Part shown: positions 12,969 through 12,986 of the stretch, in pieces
How positions within the stretch are numbered: position 1 is the stretch's first letter
How the letters are laid out: each line of letters starts with the position of its first letter
Assembly (NCBI GenBank): GCA_022561255.1
Contig: JADFRO010000041.1
Location: 1-12,986 of the forward strand
Reading direction: 5' to 3'
Length of the DNA: 12,986 nt
Source: Planctomycetota bacterium
GTDB lineage: Bacteria; Planctomycetota; Phycisphaerae; UBA1845
The notes under the pieces: generated by a model
Database searches by the model: none
The model's input: only the letters and a program-made list of their open reading frames with translations
Told to the model about the DNA's origin: nothing
Made by a program: the position numbers and the translations under genes

Positions 12969-12986
12969 GGTTGAGATTTGTTCGTG

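Overview
The window looks like a piece of a GC-rich bacterial chromosome, most likely from a planctomycete (Planctomycetota, perhaps a Phycisphaerae-like or uncultivated marine or soil lineage). This assignment rests on protein style, not on a marker gene. Three very large exported proteins are built from cysteine-rich, Ca-binding, PPC-like, beta-propeller and dockerin-like modules in combinations I associate with planctomycete surface proteins. There is no rRNA, tRNA, CRISPR array, transposase or phage gene.

Layout. Bases 1-800 hold no gene I can support. Gene 1 (801-5882, +) encodes a 1693-residue exported protein. In order it carries a signal peptide, an unrecognised beta-rich region, a planctomycete-type domain, a PQQ-dependent glucose/sorbosone dehydrogenase (GSDH) propeller, a Myxococcus-type Cys repeat, a PPC-like domain, a diheme cytochrome c, a Cys-rich stretch and a dockerin-like C-terminal module. 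Gene 2 (6115-9108, +) encodes a 997-residue exported protein dominated by two blocks of a strict 31-residue Cys repeat around a PPC-like domain, with the same type of C-terminal module. Gene 3 (9477 onward, +) has a different N-terminal domain, two 45-residue Cys repeats and a second GSDH propeller. Its C-terminal module is cut off by a frameshift near 11.8 kb, and an in-frame TAG at 12005-12007 interrupts it further; the module otherwise reads to 12460. A small convergent gene (12956 to 12602, -) encodes a plastocyanin-like type 1 copper protein. Its signal peptide and mature domain are in different frames.

How the parts may work together (inference). The window gathers two PQQ-sugar-dehydrogenase-like propellers, a diheme cytochrome fused to one of them, and a small blue-copper protein. 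All are predicted to act outside the cytoplasm. This is the inventory expected for oxidation of a sugar or aldose at the cell surface, with electrons passed to heme and then to copper. The three large proteins share a C-terminal module that may attach or sort them to the surface.

All three reading-frame lesions fall in the last 1.2 kb, while the preceding 11 kb reads cleanly. Sequence error near a contig end is therefore a serious alternative to real gene decay.
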